This document shows positions 23,541 to 35,579 of a stretch of 64,000 nucleotides of DNA, piece after piece. Under the pieces are notes generated by a model, which did no database searches, was not told the DNA's origin, and worked only from the letters and a program-made list of their open reading frames with translations. The DNA is taken from positions 382,281,460-382,345,459 of the forward strand of contig OY856187.1 in assembly GCA_963693315.1 (NCBI GenBank), given 5' to 3'. Position 1 is the first letter of the stretch; each line of letters opens with the position of its first letter. Source of the DNA: Diogma glabrata (Eukaryota; Arthropoda; Insecta; Diptera; Cylindrotomidae). The translations under genes and the position numbers were made by a program.

Positions 23541-26455
23541 AAGATCCCATTCAAACGCTAACTGCTGCTAACGGTACAGCAATTTCCACATATGGTACTA
23601 AGCTGTTAAAACTTAACATCGGACTTAGGCGTACATTCACACACACTTTCATACTGGCAGATGTTAACATGCCTATAATAGGTGCTGATTTCCTCTCAAA
23701 GTATGACATTTTGGTCGACCTCAAAAATCGGAAGTTAATCGATTCAAAAACATCTCTTCATGTGAATGCAGTTATAACCAACTGTAATACGCCTACGCCT
23801 AAACATTTCAGCGTCGACAATCAATTCGGCACTCTCCTTAAAAAGTTTTCGTCACTTACCGAGGCACCAAACTATGGCCTCCCAAATAAGCACAATGTAA
23901 AGCATTACATTGTGACTAATGGAAGACTTCCATCCATTAATCCAAGACGGACCCGACGAAACTCAAAGCTGCAAAGACCGAATTTGAACATATGGTGGAA
24001 CTAGGTATTTGTCGTCCTTCTAACTCCCCAGTCTCTTCTCCTTTGCACATGGTCCAGAAAAAGGACAAGGACTGGCGACCTTGTGGAGACTACAGTAAGC
24101 TTAATGCTGCTACTGTTCCGGATAGATATCCCATCCCCAATATACAAAATGTTTCCTTGCAACTAGCAGGATGCAAAATTTTTTCCAAAATAGATCTGGT
24201 AAGAGCTTATCACCAGATACCAGGATATCCATAAAACAGCTATAACTACACCTTTTGGATTGTTCGAGTTCACTCGTATGCCTTACGGTTTGCGGAACTC
24301 AGCACAGACATTCCAGCGCTTCATCAACGAAGTAACAAAGGAACTGGATTTCGTCTTCGTCTATATAGATGATATCCTCATAGCTAGCCGCTCCGAAGCA
24401 GAACATCTTCTGCAATTGGAGAAACTTTTCACTCGCCTTACTGAATATGGCATAAATATAAGAGCTTCAAAATGCATCTTCGGCCAAAAATCACTTGATT
24501 TTTTGAGCCACTTTATTTCGGAAAACGGTATACTCCCATCGAAAGATAGAGTCACTGCCATCTCCAACTTTAGAGCTCCAACATCAATCGGCCAAATACA
24601 GCAATTCGTAGGTATGGTGAATTATTATCACCGCTTCATACCACGTGTAGCCGAATTGTTAGCGCCTATTCACGGGCATTTGGCATCACTGATTAAAAAA
24701 GGCAAGAACAAATCCAATTTTTCTTGGCCAGAAGACTGTAACGAGTCTTTCATTAAGGTCAAAGAATCTCTTGCCGCCGCTACTCTTTTAGCACATCCAT
24801 TGGACAACACACAGTTCAACATAACATCAGACGCTTCGAACACTGCAGTCGGAGCTGTACTACAACAGTACAATAATGGATGTTGGGAGCCACTTGCATT
24901 TTTCTCCAGGAAACTCACTCCTACTGAAGCAAAATATTCTGCGTTTGATAGAGAGCTACTAGCAATCTATCTCGCAATTAAACATTTTCGCTATTTTGTC
25001 GAAGGTCAAAATTTCTCTGTCTACACTGATCACAAACCTCTGATCACAGCAATTTCATCTAAAACTTTAAGAAGTCCACGACAACTACGTCACCTAGATT
25101 TCATCGCACAGTTCACTACAGACATACGACACATCAAAGGCAAAGACAACGTCGTCAGTGATTGTTTATCACGTTCTGGTGAAGAATCTTCTATAGAAAT
25201 CTACTCTTCTACTTTCAACTTGAAAGACTTACCGAAATTGCAACATGAGGACGATGAACTTTAGAAATTGATTAATCCTGACAAACCGTCAAGATCATCA
25301 AAAGTTAAACTTAGGTTCATACAATCATCAGGCAGCAACGACAAAATCTGGTGCGAGACATCTTCTGGTTATAATCGACCATACGTCCCACACAGCATCA
25401 GAAAAACGATTTTCGATAACTTGCATGGTTTATCACATCCTGGCATACGTGCAACGCGAAAATTAATTACTTCGAAGTATTTTTGGCCACGAATGAATGT
25501 AGACACAGGGATATGGACTAAATCTTGTGAATCGTGTCAACGATCAAAAATTCACAGACACACAAAATCTGCGATTGGTAAATTTGATTTACCAAATTGC
25601 AGATTTGAACATATCCATATTGACATCGTTGGACCACTACCACAATCAAATGGGTACAGCTACATATTGACTTCAGTAGACCGCTTCACACGTTGGCCAG
25701 AAGCATACCCATTAAAGGACATGACAGCAAGTACCATTGCTTCAACATTGTTACAGGAATATATCTCCCGGTTTGGTATTCCTTCGGTTATAACGACAGA
25801 TCGTGGTGGACAATTCGAATCCAATCTGTTCACCGAGCTCACTAAGCTTCTAGGATCTCATCGAATCCGCACAACTGCTTACAATCCTAAAGCAAACGGT
25901 CTTGTCGAACGCTTCCATCGTCAACTTAAAGCATCTCTTAAGGCGAGATGCAATACCGTTCATTGGAGCACTGAACTCCCACTGGTTTTACTTGGCATCA
26001 GAACTTCATTCAAAGAAGACCTCGACTGCACACCTGCAGAACTAGTGTATGGTCAAACTCTTAAGATCCCCGGCGAATTCTTTGTCGATTCTCCTACAGC
26101 CAACACCTCGGATACTTCTGAGTTCATTAAGAGATTGCGAAGTAATATGCAAACGCTAATTCCTACACCTCCTAGGCAACCCAATCAAACCGACATCTTC
26201 ATCCCTAAAGATCTTAACAATTGCACACACGTTTTTGTCCGAGTGGACAAAGTAAAAGGACCCCTTAGTACACCTTACGAAGGGCCGTTTGCAGTTGTAC
26301 GCAAACTGCGTAAATTTTTCGTCGTGAACGTTCACGGAAAAAACACGACGATTGGCATCGACAGGTTGAAACCAGCCTACAGCATCTTGTCGGCAGACAA
26401 AATTTGTACACACAAAACCAACAAACGCGTTCGTTTCGACTTCACATCAATCTAA
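23541..26455 (+). pseudogene. pol: gypsy pol copy 1: partial protease, RT, RNase H, integrase
   Basis: Compared with copy 2, this pol has a 4-bp loss near 23948 and an 11-bp loss near 24225 that break the frame, and a stop at 25262-25264 where copy 2 has a Lys codon. Retained parts are the end of protease (to about 23740) and RT with YIDD at 24362-24373. RNase H is present with DASNTAVGAVL, FDRELLAIYLAIKHF and YTDHKPL (about 24820-25190). Integrase (25268-26455) has an HHCC finger, a D,D35E core with [10 protein letters not shown] and [11 protein letters not shown], and a C-terminal GPF-type module. This copy supplies the RNase H that copy 2 lacks but has no gag. Family roles: PR cuts the polyprotein, RT/RNase H makes cDNA, IN inserts it. 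Confidence 0.88.
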
Positions 26456-26470
26456 AATACAATTTTCGAT

Positions 26471-26486
26471 CTGGTGGGGGAGTGCT
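26471..26486 (+). promoter_or_regulatory. Polypurine tract before the central LTR
   Basis: The sequence CTGGTGGGGGAGTGCT immediately precedes the TG of the LTR. The same sequence precedes the truncated LTR at 30433. Such tracts prime plus-strand cDNA in LTR elements. Confidence 0.8.
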
Positions 26487-26789
26487 TGTAGCGGCAACAC
26501 TCGGCGAAATCAAACCAAAACATAAAAATATTAACAACGACAACACAATCAACGGAAGTTAATAAAAAATTATTTTGTTAAAAATTAAAAATTAGCAATT
26601 ACAATTAATCAGATTCTCGCACTCGGTCGAGCAACAACTCGTGTTTTAAAATATTATAAAATTGTAATTAAAATTTATCATCTAAAAAAGTAAATTGTTT
26701 ATTTAATAAAGTGAATCGAAATAAATTAATTGTTTTATTTATTTAATAAATTTAAAGAAATATTTGTTGAGTCGCATAACGGCTCATCA
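26487..26789 (+). repeat. Complete LTR shared by both gypsy copies, about 303 bp
   Basis: It starts TGTAGCGGCAACACTCGG after a polypurine tract and ends with CA two bases before a primer-binding site. It contains AATAAA-type signals near 26706-26750. It is the 3' LTR of copy 1 and the 5' LTR of copy 2. The outer LTRs (23476-23541 and 30433-30453) are only stubs. Confidence 0.85.
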
Positions 26790-26791
26790 CG

Positions 26792-26804
26792 TGGTGACCC
26801 CAAC
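26792..26804 (+). promoter_or_regulatory. Primer-binding site, tRNA-Trp type, diverged
   Basis: TGGTGACCCCAAC sits two bases after the LTR. It matches the first ten bases expected for priming by tRNA-Trp (TGGTGACCCC), then departs. A better match occurs in the second gypsy family at 37980. tRNA-Trp priming is described for the CsRn1/Kabuki group. Confidence 0.7.
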
Positions 26805-26873
26805 GCTTTTGTTATAATTTTAAAGTTTTGGTGATTCGGTCGTTGATCATTACACTTGAAATCTAAATAAAAC

Positions 26874-27757
26874 ATGTCATCTTCCGACGAGAAAGAGGTT
26901 TCCACTCCATAACCAAAATTAAATTGACAACGTTCTGGCATGACCAGGTGGAAGCTTGGTTTCTTATTGCAGAAACCACTTTCAAAACAAACAAAATAAA
27001 CAAGGATGTCAACAAATTTAATGCAGTACTCACTGCTCTGCCGCAAGATGTTGTGGTTAACATCATGGACATTATTAAAGCATCCGCCACAGCACAAAAT
27101 CAATACGATTTTCTAAAAAAAGCACTTTTAGAGCGACACTCTATAAGTGCAGGCAAGCGTTTAGATAGACTTCTTTCAGGTCTTCAAGAAATGGGAGACA
27201 ATACCCCATCGGAATTTTATCGCAAGCTTGAATCAGAAGCCGGCGATTCAACATTGGTCAATAACGACCTTCTCAAACAGCTTTGGCTTAAACGCTTGCC
27301 AACACTTTTAAGAACATCTGTGGCCTCTTGGGCAGACAAGGATATTATAGAAATCCTTCCTATTGCCGATAAAATCTGGGAAGTTGCTCAACCCACTTCC
27401 TCCTCGATTGCTGCAACATCGCAGTCAACATCCCATAGCAAGGCAACGCCATGTGATAGGGATAACGACCTTGCTAATCTCAAGTCTCGACTCGAACATC
27501 ATCTCAACAAACGATTCGACGACCTCTGTAACCGACTGTCACGTCAAGACATAGGTTATAGAAGTCGTCCATCAACTTCAAGAGCGAACTACAATTACAG
27601 ACGCTCTTCTAGATCTCGTCACCGATCTTCTTCTAGATCACGAGATATATGTTATTATCACACCAAATTTGGCAACAAAGCACGTAAATGTTTACAACCG
27701 TGCAAATACAAACAGGATGCAACAGCTTCGCAATCTAAGGACTCGGGAAACTACTAA
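26874..27757 (+). pseudogene. gag: gypsy gag copy 2 with CHCC-type zinc knuckle
   Basis: An ATG at 26874 opens 12 codons and a stop. The body of gag lies in another frame from before 26924 to 27757, so a 1-bp indel near 26908 probably broke the start. The body begins with the LTTFWHDQVEAWF box of insect gag and has a capsid helix region with RLDRLLSGLQEMGDNTPSEF. A basic SR-rich tail leads to a knuckle of pattern C-x2-H-x9-C-x3-C (27650-27703, FGNKARKC inside). This knuckle differs from the usual CCHC and is typical of the CsRn1 group. The length of about 290 residues is normal. Confidence 0.85.
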
Positions 27758-30401
27758 GTCCCGCTGTTACTACGGCTAACAGTGGGATCTACAATTCACG
27801 CCGTCTTTTTGTTAGGGACGATGAAAACTTATTACAGTTTTTGATCGATAGTGGTGCTGAAGTCTCCGTACTACCCCATTCTACATTTCCACACGGCAAT
27901 AAAGATCCCATTCAAACGCTAACTGCTGCTAACGGTACAGCAATTTCCACATATGGTACTAAGCTGTTAAAACTTAACATCGGACTTAGGCGTACATTCA
28001 CACACACTTTCATACTGGCAGATGTTAACAGGCCTATAATAGGTGCTGATTTTCTCTCAAAGTATGACATTTTGGTCGACCTCAAAAATCGGAAGTTAAT
28101 CGATTCAAAAACATCTCTTCATGTGAATGCAGTTATAACCAACTGTAATACGCCTACGCCTAAACATTTCAGCGTCGACAATCAATTCGGCACACTCCTG
28201 AAAAAGTTTTCGTCACTTACCGAGGCACCAAACTATGGCCTCCCAATTAAGCACAATGTAAAGCATTACATTGTGACTAATGGAAGACTTCCATCCATTA
28301 ATCCAAGACGCTTGGACCCGACAAAACTCAAAGCTGCAAAGACCGAATTTGAACATATGGTGGAACTAGGTATTTGTCGTCCTTCTAACTCCCCAGTCTC
28401 TTCTCCTTTGCACATGGTCCAGAAAAAGGACAAGGACTGGCGACCTTGTGGAGACTACAGACAGCTTAATGCTGCTACTGTTCCGGATAGATATCCCATC
28501 CCCAATATACAAAATTTTTCCTTGCAACTAGCAGGATGCAAAACTTTTTCCAAAATAGATCTGGTAAGAGCTTATCACCAGATACCTATGGCAGATGAGG
28601 ATATCCATAAAACAGCTATAACTACACCTTTTGGATTGTTCGAGTTCACTCGTATGCCTTACGGTTTGCGGAACTCAGCACAGACATTCCAGCGCTTCAT
28701 CAACGAAGTAACAAAGGAACTGGATTTCGTCTTCGTCTATATAGATGATATCCTCATAGCTAGCCGCTCCGAAGCAGAACATCTTCTGCACTTGGAGAAA
28801 CTTTTCACTCGCCTTACTGAATATGGCATAAATATAAAAGCTTCAAAATGCATCTTCGGCCAAAAATCACTTGATTTTTTGAGCCACTTTATTTCGGAAA
28901 ACGGTATACTCCCATCGAAAGATAGAGTCACTGCCATCTCCAATTTTCAAGCTCCAACATCAATCCGCCAAATACAGCAATTCGTAGGTATGGTGAATTA
29001 TTATCACCGCTTCATACCACGTTTAGCCGAATTGTTAGCGCCTATTAACGGGCATCTGGCATCACTGATTAAAAAAGGCAAGAACAAAAAGACAACGTCG
29101 TCAGTGATTGTTTATCACGTTCTGGTGAAGAATCTTCTACAGAAATCTACTCTTCTACTTTCAACTTGAAAGACTTACCGAAATTGCAACATGAGGACGA
29201 TGAACTTAAGAAATTGATTAATCCTGACAAACCGTCAAAATCATCAAAAGTTAAACTTAGGTTCATACAATCATCAGGCAGCAACGACAAAATCTGGTGC
29301 GAGACATCTTCTGGTTATAATCGACCATACGTCCCACACAGCATCAGAAAAACGATTTTCGATAACTTGCATGATTTATCACATCCTGGCATACGTGCAA
29401 CGCGAAAATTAATTACTTCGAAGTATTTTTGGCCACGAATGAATGTAGACACAGGGATATGGACTAAATCTTGTGAATCGTGTCAACGATCAAAAATTCA
29501 CAGACACACAAAATCTGCGATTGGTAAATTTGATTTACCAAATTGCAGATTTGAACATATCCATATTGACATCGTTGGACCACTACCACAATCAAATGGG
29601 TACAGCTACATATTGACTTCAGTAGACCGCTTCACACGTTGGCCAGAAGCATACCCATTAAAGGACATGACAGCAAGTACCATTGCTTCAACATTGTTAC
29701 AGGAATATATCTCCCGGTTTGGTATTCCTTCGGTTATAACGACAGATCGTGGTGGACAATTCGAATCCAATCTGTTCACCGAGCTCACTAAGCTTCTAGG
29801 ATCTCATCGAATCCGCACAACTGCTTACAATCCTAAAGCAAACGGTCTTGTCGAACGCTTCCATCGTCAACTTAAAGCATCTCTTAAAGCGAGATGCAAT
29901 ACCGTTCATTGGAGCACTGAACTCCCACTGGTTTTACTTGGCATCAGAACTTCATTCAAAGAAGACCTCGACTGCACACCTGCAGAACTAGTGTATGGTC
30001 AAACTCTTAAGATCCCCGGCAAATTCTTTGTCGATTCTCCTACAGCCAACACCTCGGATACTTCTGAGTTCATTAAGAGATTGCGAAGTAATATGCAAAC
30101 GCTAATTCCTACACCTCCTAGGCAACCCAATCAGACCGACATCTTCATCCTTAAAGATCTTAACAATTGCACACACGTTTTTGTCCGAGTGGACAAAGTA
30201 AAAGGACCCCTTAGTACACCTTACGAAGGGCCGTTTGCGGTTGTACGCAAACTGCGTAAATTTTTCGTCGTGAACGTTCACGGAAAAAACACGACGATTG
30301 GCATCGACAGGTTGAAACCAGCCTACAGCATCTTGTCGGCAGACAAAATTTGTACACACAAAACCAACAAACGCGTTCGTTTCGACTTCACATCAATCTA
30401 A
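27745..30401 (+). pseudogene. pol: gypsy pol copy 2: protease, RT, integrase; RNase H missing
   Basis: Pol is open in the -1 frame from about 27755, overlapping the end of gag, as expected for programmed frameshifting. The protease has DSGAEVS at 27847. RT runs from about 28230 with [32 protein letters not shown] and YIDD at 28738-28749. At 29089 the frame enters a 430-bp deletion that removes RNase H, and it stops at 29167. Integrase resumes in another frame (29166-30401), with a complete HHCC finger, D,D35E core and C-terminal module. RT and integrase look recently intact; the deletion is the main lesion. Confidence 0.88.
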
Positions 30402-30453
30402 AATACAATTTTCGATCTGGTGGGGGAGTGCTTGTAGCGGCAACACTCGGCGA

Positions 30454-31227
30454 TCACAGCGGCTCGAACGACAGGCGATTCATTTCCCTGTCATCGTCCA
30501 CTGGTCTGCACTCTTCCTACCCTCCAACAGGTTACACTCTAACGAATAGAATTTGCCATGGCAGTTAGACTACTTGAGCGTAACACGTAGTGGTCATGAA
30601 CTTTTTTTCGAGCACGTGGTAAAATAATTCGTAACGTGGTGAAATAATCATGGTTAGATGACTTAGATGATAAACTATCAGGGGTCAACAAGATCCGGGT
30701 CATGTCACTTTATCAATCACGACCCTTTTATAGCAGTAATGATTTTCTATCCAACTAAGGTACGCAGGGAGGACCGGGCTGAAGGATCTTTCTTACCTTT
30801 GGGGTTATAAAGTATAAACAAAAAAATCTCAGACATACATGTTGTTGGTGTGTCAAAGACTTACAAAGTCTGCATTTCATCCCCAGAACAACAACTCAAC
30901 AACAACCACACAAAAGACTATCTAAAACACAAATAGTTGTCGGTGCGTCAGAACTTACAAAAATCTAGCTCTTCGCCCACAGAACAAAACAAAACAAAAA
31001 CAAAATTACTTTAAACACAAATTTTGTCTGCGCGTTAGGACTTTGAAGACATCTTGCCCTTCACCAACAGACCAACACACATACTAAAATAACTCACACC
31101 TCATACAAAAACTTCACACATCAAATCAAAATCTTAGAACTTCTTAACAATAAAAAAAAAAGTATCAAAAAAATTTTCAAATTCAAAATTTCAAACCAAA
31201 AACAAAATAAATATTTAAACTTCAAAA
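30454..31227. other. Non-coding stretch with promoter-like signals and three 90-bp repeats
   Basis: TATAAAG at 30806-30812 is followed 25 bp later by an initiator-like TCAGAC (A at 30831). Three degenerate tandem units of about 86-92 bp start near 30844, 30936 and 31022, each with a GTTGTCGGTGCGTC-like head and a CCCACAGAACAA-like middle. No long frame was found. It could be the LTR or leader of another retroelement. Confidence 0.4.
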
Positions 31228-34066
31228 AGAAAATATTGCGACGCTGATGCATAGGCTGACTTCACCACAGCTCTGGAAACATAGTGTTCTGATATATAAT
31301 GAGCTAATATCCATAAAATACTTTAATCAAAAGCTATCCAATATTATGGATTTCGTAGTTCTAATAATAAAAATATTAAAGCAGGCAGTAGTATCCCAAC
31401 AAACATAAATTCTGTTGTACAAGAAAAAGTAAAAAAACATTTATCGGAAGTGACAAACCGGAAATTAGGATGCAGGACTGTTGTGAACCGTACTAAATGT
31501 TTATGTTCCAAGATTCATCCAATTCGATTATCAGGTACAGAAGATATTGAGCTTCCAAAATAACAGGTGCTCGGAGGACCCACACCACTGTGTTCACTAT
31601 CGCTAAAAAACTAATCAGTTCCTTGCCATACATATTTGCATCTTTTTGCAAAGTGTAATCAAAATTACTTAACGAACGAATGTTGTATGCTTCCAACAAA
31701 CATTGAAACAATAAACAGGTATTCGGGAGGATCCCCCCACTTATCCCAATATTGTCCAAAAACTAATCAATTCTTTGTCATTAAAGTCTATCTTTTTTCA
31801 AAGTGCCATTAAAATTGATTAATGAATGAAATCTGTATGCTCCCAACAAACTTTAAAAACAAAGTGTGAAAAGTCAGCAGTTGTATGGTAGACCCCCCAC
31901 CACTTTGATCAATGTGTCCCAAAGATGATAATTATCTTCTTACACTAATTGAAACCTTTCCATAAGATTTATCATAATCACTTCATTATTGTAGGCTGTA
32001 GTGTGCTTAAAGATACTGAAAAAACTGCGAACAATTAAAAAAAAAATTTTTTGCCGGAAGTAAAAAACCGGAAGTTGGGATGCAGAATTTTTGTAAATCA
32101 TACCAAATGCTTATGTACCAAGTTTCATCCAATTTGATTATCAGGTACAGATGTTATAGAGCTTTAAAAAAAACAGGTGTTTGGGACACCCCCCCACCAC
32201 TTTGTTCACTATCGCTCAAAAACTAATTAGTTCTTTCCCATACATTTTTGCATTTTTTTCCAAAGTGTCATCAAAATTGGTTCACGAACGAATGCTGTGT
32301 GCTCCTAACAAACATTGAAAAAATGATAACACAGTCAACAGGTGCTCGGAAGACCCCGTACCACTTATCCCAATATTGTCCAAAACCTAATCAGTTCCTT
32401 GTCATTTAAGTCTCCATCTTTTTCCAAAGTGTCATTAGAATTGATTAATGAATGAAGTCTGTATGCTCCCAACGAACTTTAAAAACAAAGTGCGAAAAGT
32501 CAGCGGTTGTATGGTAGACCTCCCGCCACTTTGATCAATGTGTCCCTAAAGATGATAATTATCTTCTCACACAAATTGAAACCTTTTCCATAAGTTTCAT
32601 CATAATCACTTCATTATAATCACTTCATTATTGTAGTGTGCATAAAGACACTGAAAAAACTTCAAAAATTTACAAAAAAAAAATTTACCGGAAGTGAAAA
32701 ACCGGAAGTTGGGATGTAGAACTGTTGTGAACTATACTAAATACTCATGTACCAAGTTTCATCCAATTCGATTATCAGGTACAGATGTTATAGAGCTTTA
32801 AAAAAAACAGGTGTATGGGACACTCCCCACCACTTAGTTCAATATCGCTCAAAAACTAATCAGTTTCTTGCCATTAATGTTTGCATCTTTTTCCAAAGTG
32901 TCATCAAAATACGTTCCCGAACGAATGCTGTGTGCTACCAACAAACATTGAAAAAAGTGTGACACATTAAACAAGTGCTCGGGAGTACACCCACCACTTA
33001 TTCCAATATTGTCCAAAACCTTATCAGTTCTTTGTTACTTAAGTCTCCATCTTTTTTCAAAGTGTCATTAAAATAAATTAATGAATGAAGTCTGTATGCT
33101 CCCAACAAACTTAAAAAACAAAGTGTGAAAAATTAGCATTTGTATGGTAGACCCCCCACCACTTTGATCAATGTGTCCCAAAACATAATAATTATCTTTT
33201 CACACTAATTGGAACCCTATTCCATAAGTTTCATCATAATGACTTCATTATTGTAGGCTGTAGTGAGCATAAAGACACTGAAAAAACTTCAAAAAAGTAC
33301 AAGAAATTTTTTTTACCGGAAGTGAAAAACCGGAAGTTGGGGTGCAGAACTATTGTAAACTGTACTACATACTCTTGTACCAAGTTTCATCCAATTCGCT
33401 TATCAGGTACAGATGTTATAGAGCTTTCAAAAAAGAAGGTGCTCCAGGGACCCCCACCACTTTGTTCACTATCGGTCAAAAACTAATCAGTTCCTTCTCA
33501 TACATGTTTTCATCTTTTTCCAAAGTGCCATCAAAATTCATTCACGAATGTTTTATGCTCCCAACAAACATAAAAACTTTGTGGAAAAAACCACCTGTTG
33601 TATGGTGGACCCCCCAACCCTTTATCCAATGTGCTCCAAAAGCTGATAAAACCGTTTTTATGTTCTTTCAAAGCTTTTACCAACGTTTCATGACAATGGA
33701 TCGGTAATTGTAGGCTACAGTAGGGATAAACACTTGAAAAAAAACTTTTTAACCGGAAGTGACAAACCGGAAGTTGGTATGCATAAATATTGAAAACTGT
33801 ACTAAAACTTTATATACTAAGTTTCAATAAGATCATAGCCCGCGATCTGAAGATATTCAAGATTTAAACTTATAGGTGTTCGGGAGACCCCCCGCCATTT
33901 TGTCCAAATATGAAATGAATCCAGATCTTCCATTTTCAAGTGAACTTGTATCATTTGCCAAAGTTTCATCAAGATCTTATGCAGAAAACTTATCCACGCA
34001 CCCACCCAACCACCCACGCACACACAGACGTACACCAAAATTGTTTTTGGCTATTTAGATAGAGGA
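31228..34066 (+). repeat. 620-bp repeat array, copy 2 (complete)
   Basis: Boundaries carrying GGAAGTGACAAACCGG or close variants occur at 31444, 32054, 32688, 33316 and 33753, giving units of 610, 634 and 628 bp and a shorter last unit of 437 bp. Within each unit, blocks of about 150-165 bp recur (AACTAATCAGTTCCTT...CAAAGTGTCATCAAAATT...GCTCCCAACAAAC), so this is a higher-order repeat. The tail ends in CACCCACC/CACGCACACACAG and GGCTATTTAGATAGAGG. No credible protein is encoded. Confidence 0.88.
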
Positions 34067-35256
34067 TGGTCCAAAACAAAAGAAAAAATAAAATTTGGGG
34101 TATCTTTTTTTTTTCACGATAGATTGCATTACTTCACACAATTTAAAATTGTGGTGAAGTAAAAATGTCCATTGCACAAAAAATAAAATTTAAAAATGGA
34201 AAACATGACCATAGGACATAAGTTGGCGCATTTACAGAACGTTCATTTTCTGTGTGTCCAAATTCCAAAATTCTAAAATAATATAAAAACTAATTGTGTT
34301 GGAGGTTAGCACACATAATACGACAAGGATAAACGGCCCTAGAACGAGCAAAACAAAAACATCTAAAATAAAATACAAAAACACGTCGATGAAAACAAAT
34401 TCAAAAACTGACACCAACGAATCAAAAAACATTTAAAAAAATCATTTTAAATTGACTGAAACTCAATTTCGAAATTCTAAAAAAAAATTTAAAATTTAAA
34501 AGAAAATTCTAAACCAAAATAAAAATTAACTTTAAAAAAATAATTTAAATGATAAAAATTTAAAAAAAATAATAACAAACATGAGTTGGAGGATGGTAGT
34601 TGGACGCAGTAGCTGTAGTTTGGCTGTGGTAGAGCAGATACTAAATTCAAAAATTTAAAAACTTTCAAAAAACTCAAAAGTTAAAAATTCCTCAAAAATT
34701 ATAAAATCTTAAAAATATGAAAAACAAATTTCGAAAATTTTAAAAATTTTAAAAAATTAACAATTCAAAAAATCTAAATAATCAAAAATCCTAAAGAAAG
34801 TTCAAATTGTATTTTCAAAACAAATCAAAATAAAAAATATCCATAAATAAAAAATTTAAATTTTTTAAAAAATTAAACATGACAATATTTAAAATTTAAA
34901 AATTACATAAAAACTAGATATTACAAAAAATACTATAAAATTAAAAACTTCGAAAAAAATTTCAAAAAAACTAAAAACCTATAAATTTTAAAGTTACCAA
35001 AATTTTATAGAAAATGCAAAATTTATAATTGTAACATTATTTTAAAAATATCCCAAAGAAATTGTAAAATTACAAAATAAAAAAACAAAAACAAGTTATT
35101 CTCAAACCAAACTTCCAAAATATAAAAATCTACACTAAAATTCAAAAAAAAGATTATTAATTTCAAAAATTAGAAATAATAGAAAAATTTACAAAAGATT
35201 TAAAAATTACCAAAAATTTTTATAATTACAAAAAATCAATCAAATTGATTGACTTG
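34067..35256. other. A-rich low-complexity DNA
   Basis: This is mostly irregular AAATTT/TTAAAAA mixtures from about 34430 to 35250. No gene is supported. Confidence 0.6.
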
Positions 35257-35420
35257 TAGGAAATATTTTAAATAATTATGTTTTTGCAAACAAGTGGATT
35301 GAGAAGTTGTTGAAAAAATTAAACGTATATTTTCGAATAACGCTATAGTATATTACTAAAGGTAAAGAGAAAAATAAATAGAAGTATGACTAATACAGAA
35401 TATCTTGCTTATTACAAAAT
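35257..35420 (+). repeat. Dispersed repeat, partner at 22980-23115
   Basis: Same blocks and order as the copy at 22980; it ends near CAGAATATCTTGC. Confidence 0.75.
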
Positions 35421-35579
35421 TATTGTTTCGATTGATGAAAATTTTGTAAAGTTTTCAACTATTTTTCGTCAAAGCATGAAAGAAGGTGGTCAGATTTAGT
35501 GATTTGTTCTTAATGATTGTTCGGAAATATCGATCGAAATATATAATAATAACGTTACACTGTGCGACAGCCAAAATCT

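Larger units (their letters stand above)
23476..26789 (+). mobile_element. Ty3/gypsy retrotransposon copy 1 (CsRn1-like), gag deleted
   Basis: The copy opens with the first 66 bp or so of the LTR (TGTAGCGGCAACACTCGG, 23476-23541), then jumps directly into the protease region. The rest of the 5' LTR, the leader, gag and the start of pol are missing. It ends with the complete LTR at 26487-26789, which also serves as the 5' LTR of copy 2. The two copies are nearly identical in shared parts, pointing to a recent duplication or array. Confidence 0.85.
26487..30453 (+). mobile_element. Ty3/gypsy retrotransposon copy 2 (CsRn1-like), RNase H deleted
   Basis: The copy has an LTR, primer site, gag, pol and a 21-bp stub of the 3' LTR (30433-30453) after an intact polypurine tract. 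It has lost 430 bp spanning RNase H between short repeats of GGCAAGA/GGCAAAGA type. gag and pol are in a -1 frame relation, as in many gypsy elements. Clade placement rests on the gag zinc knuckle and primer site. Confidence 0.87.
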
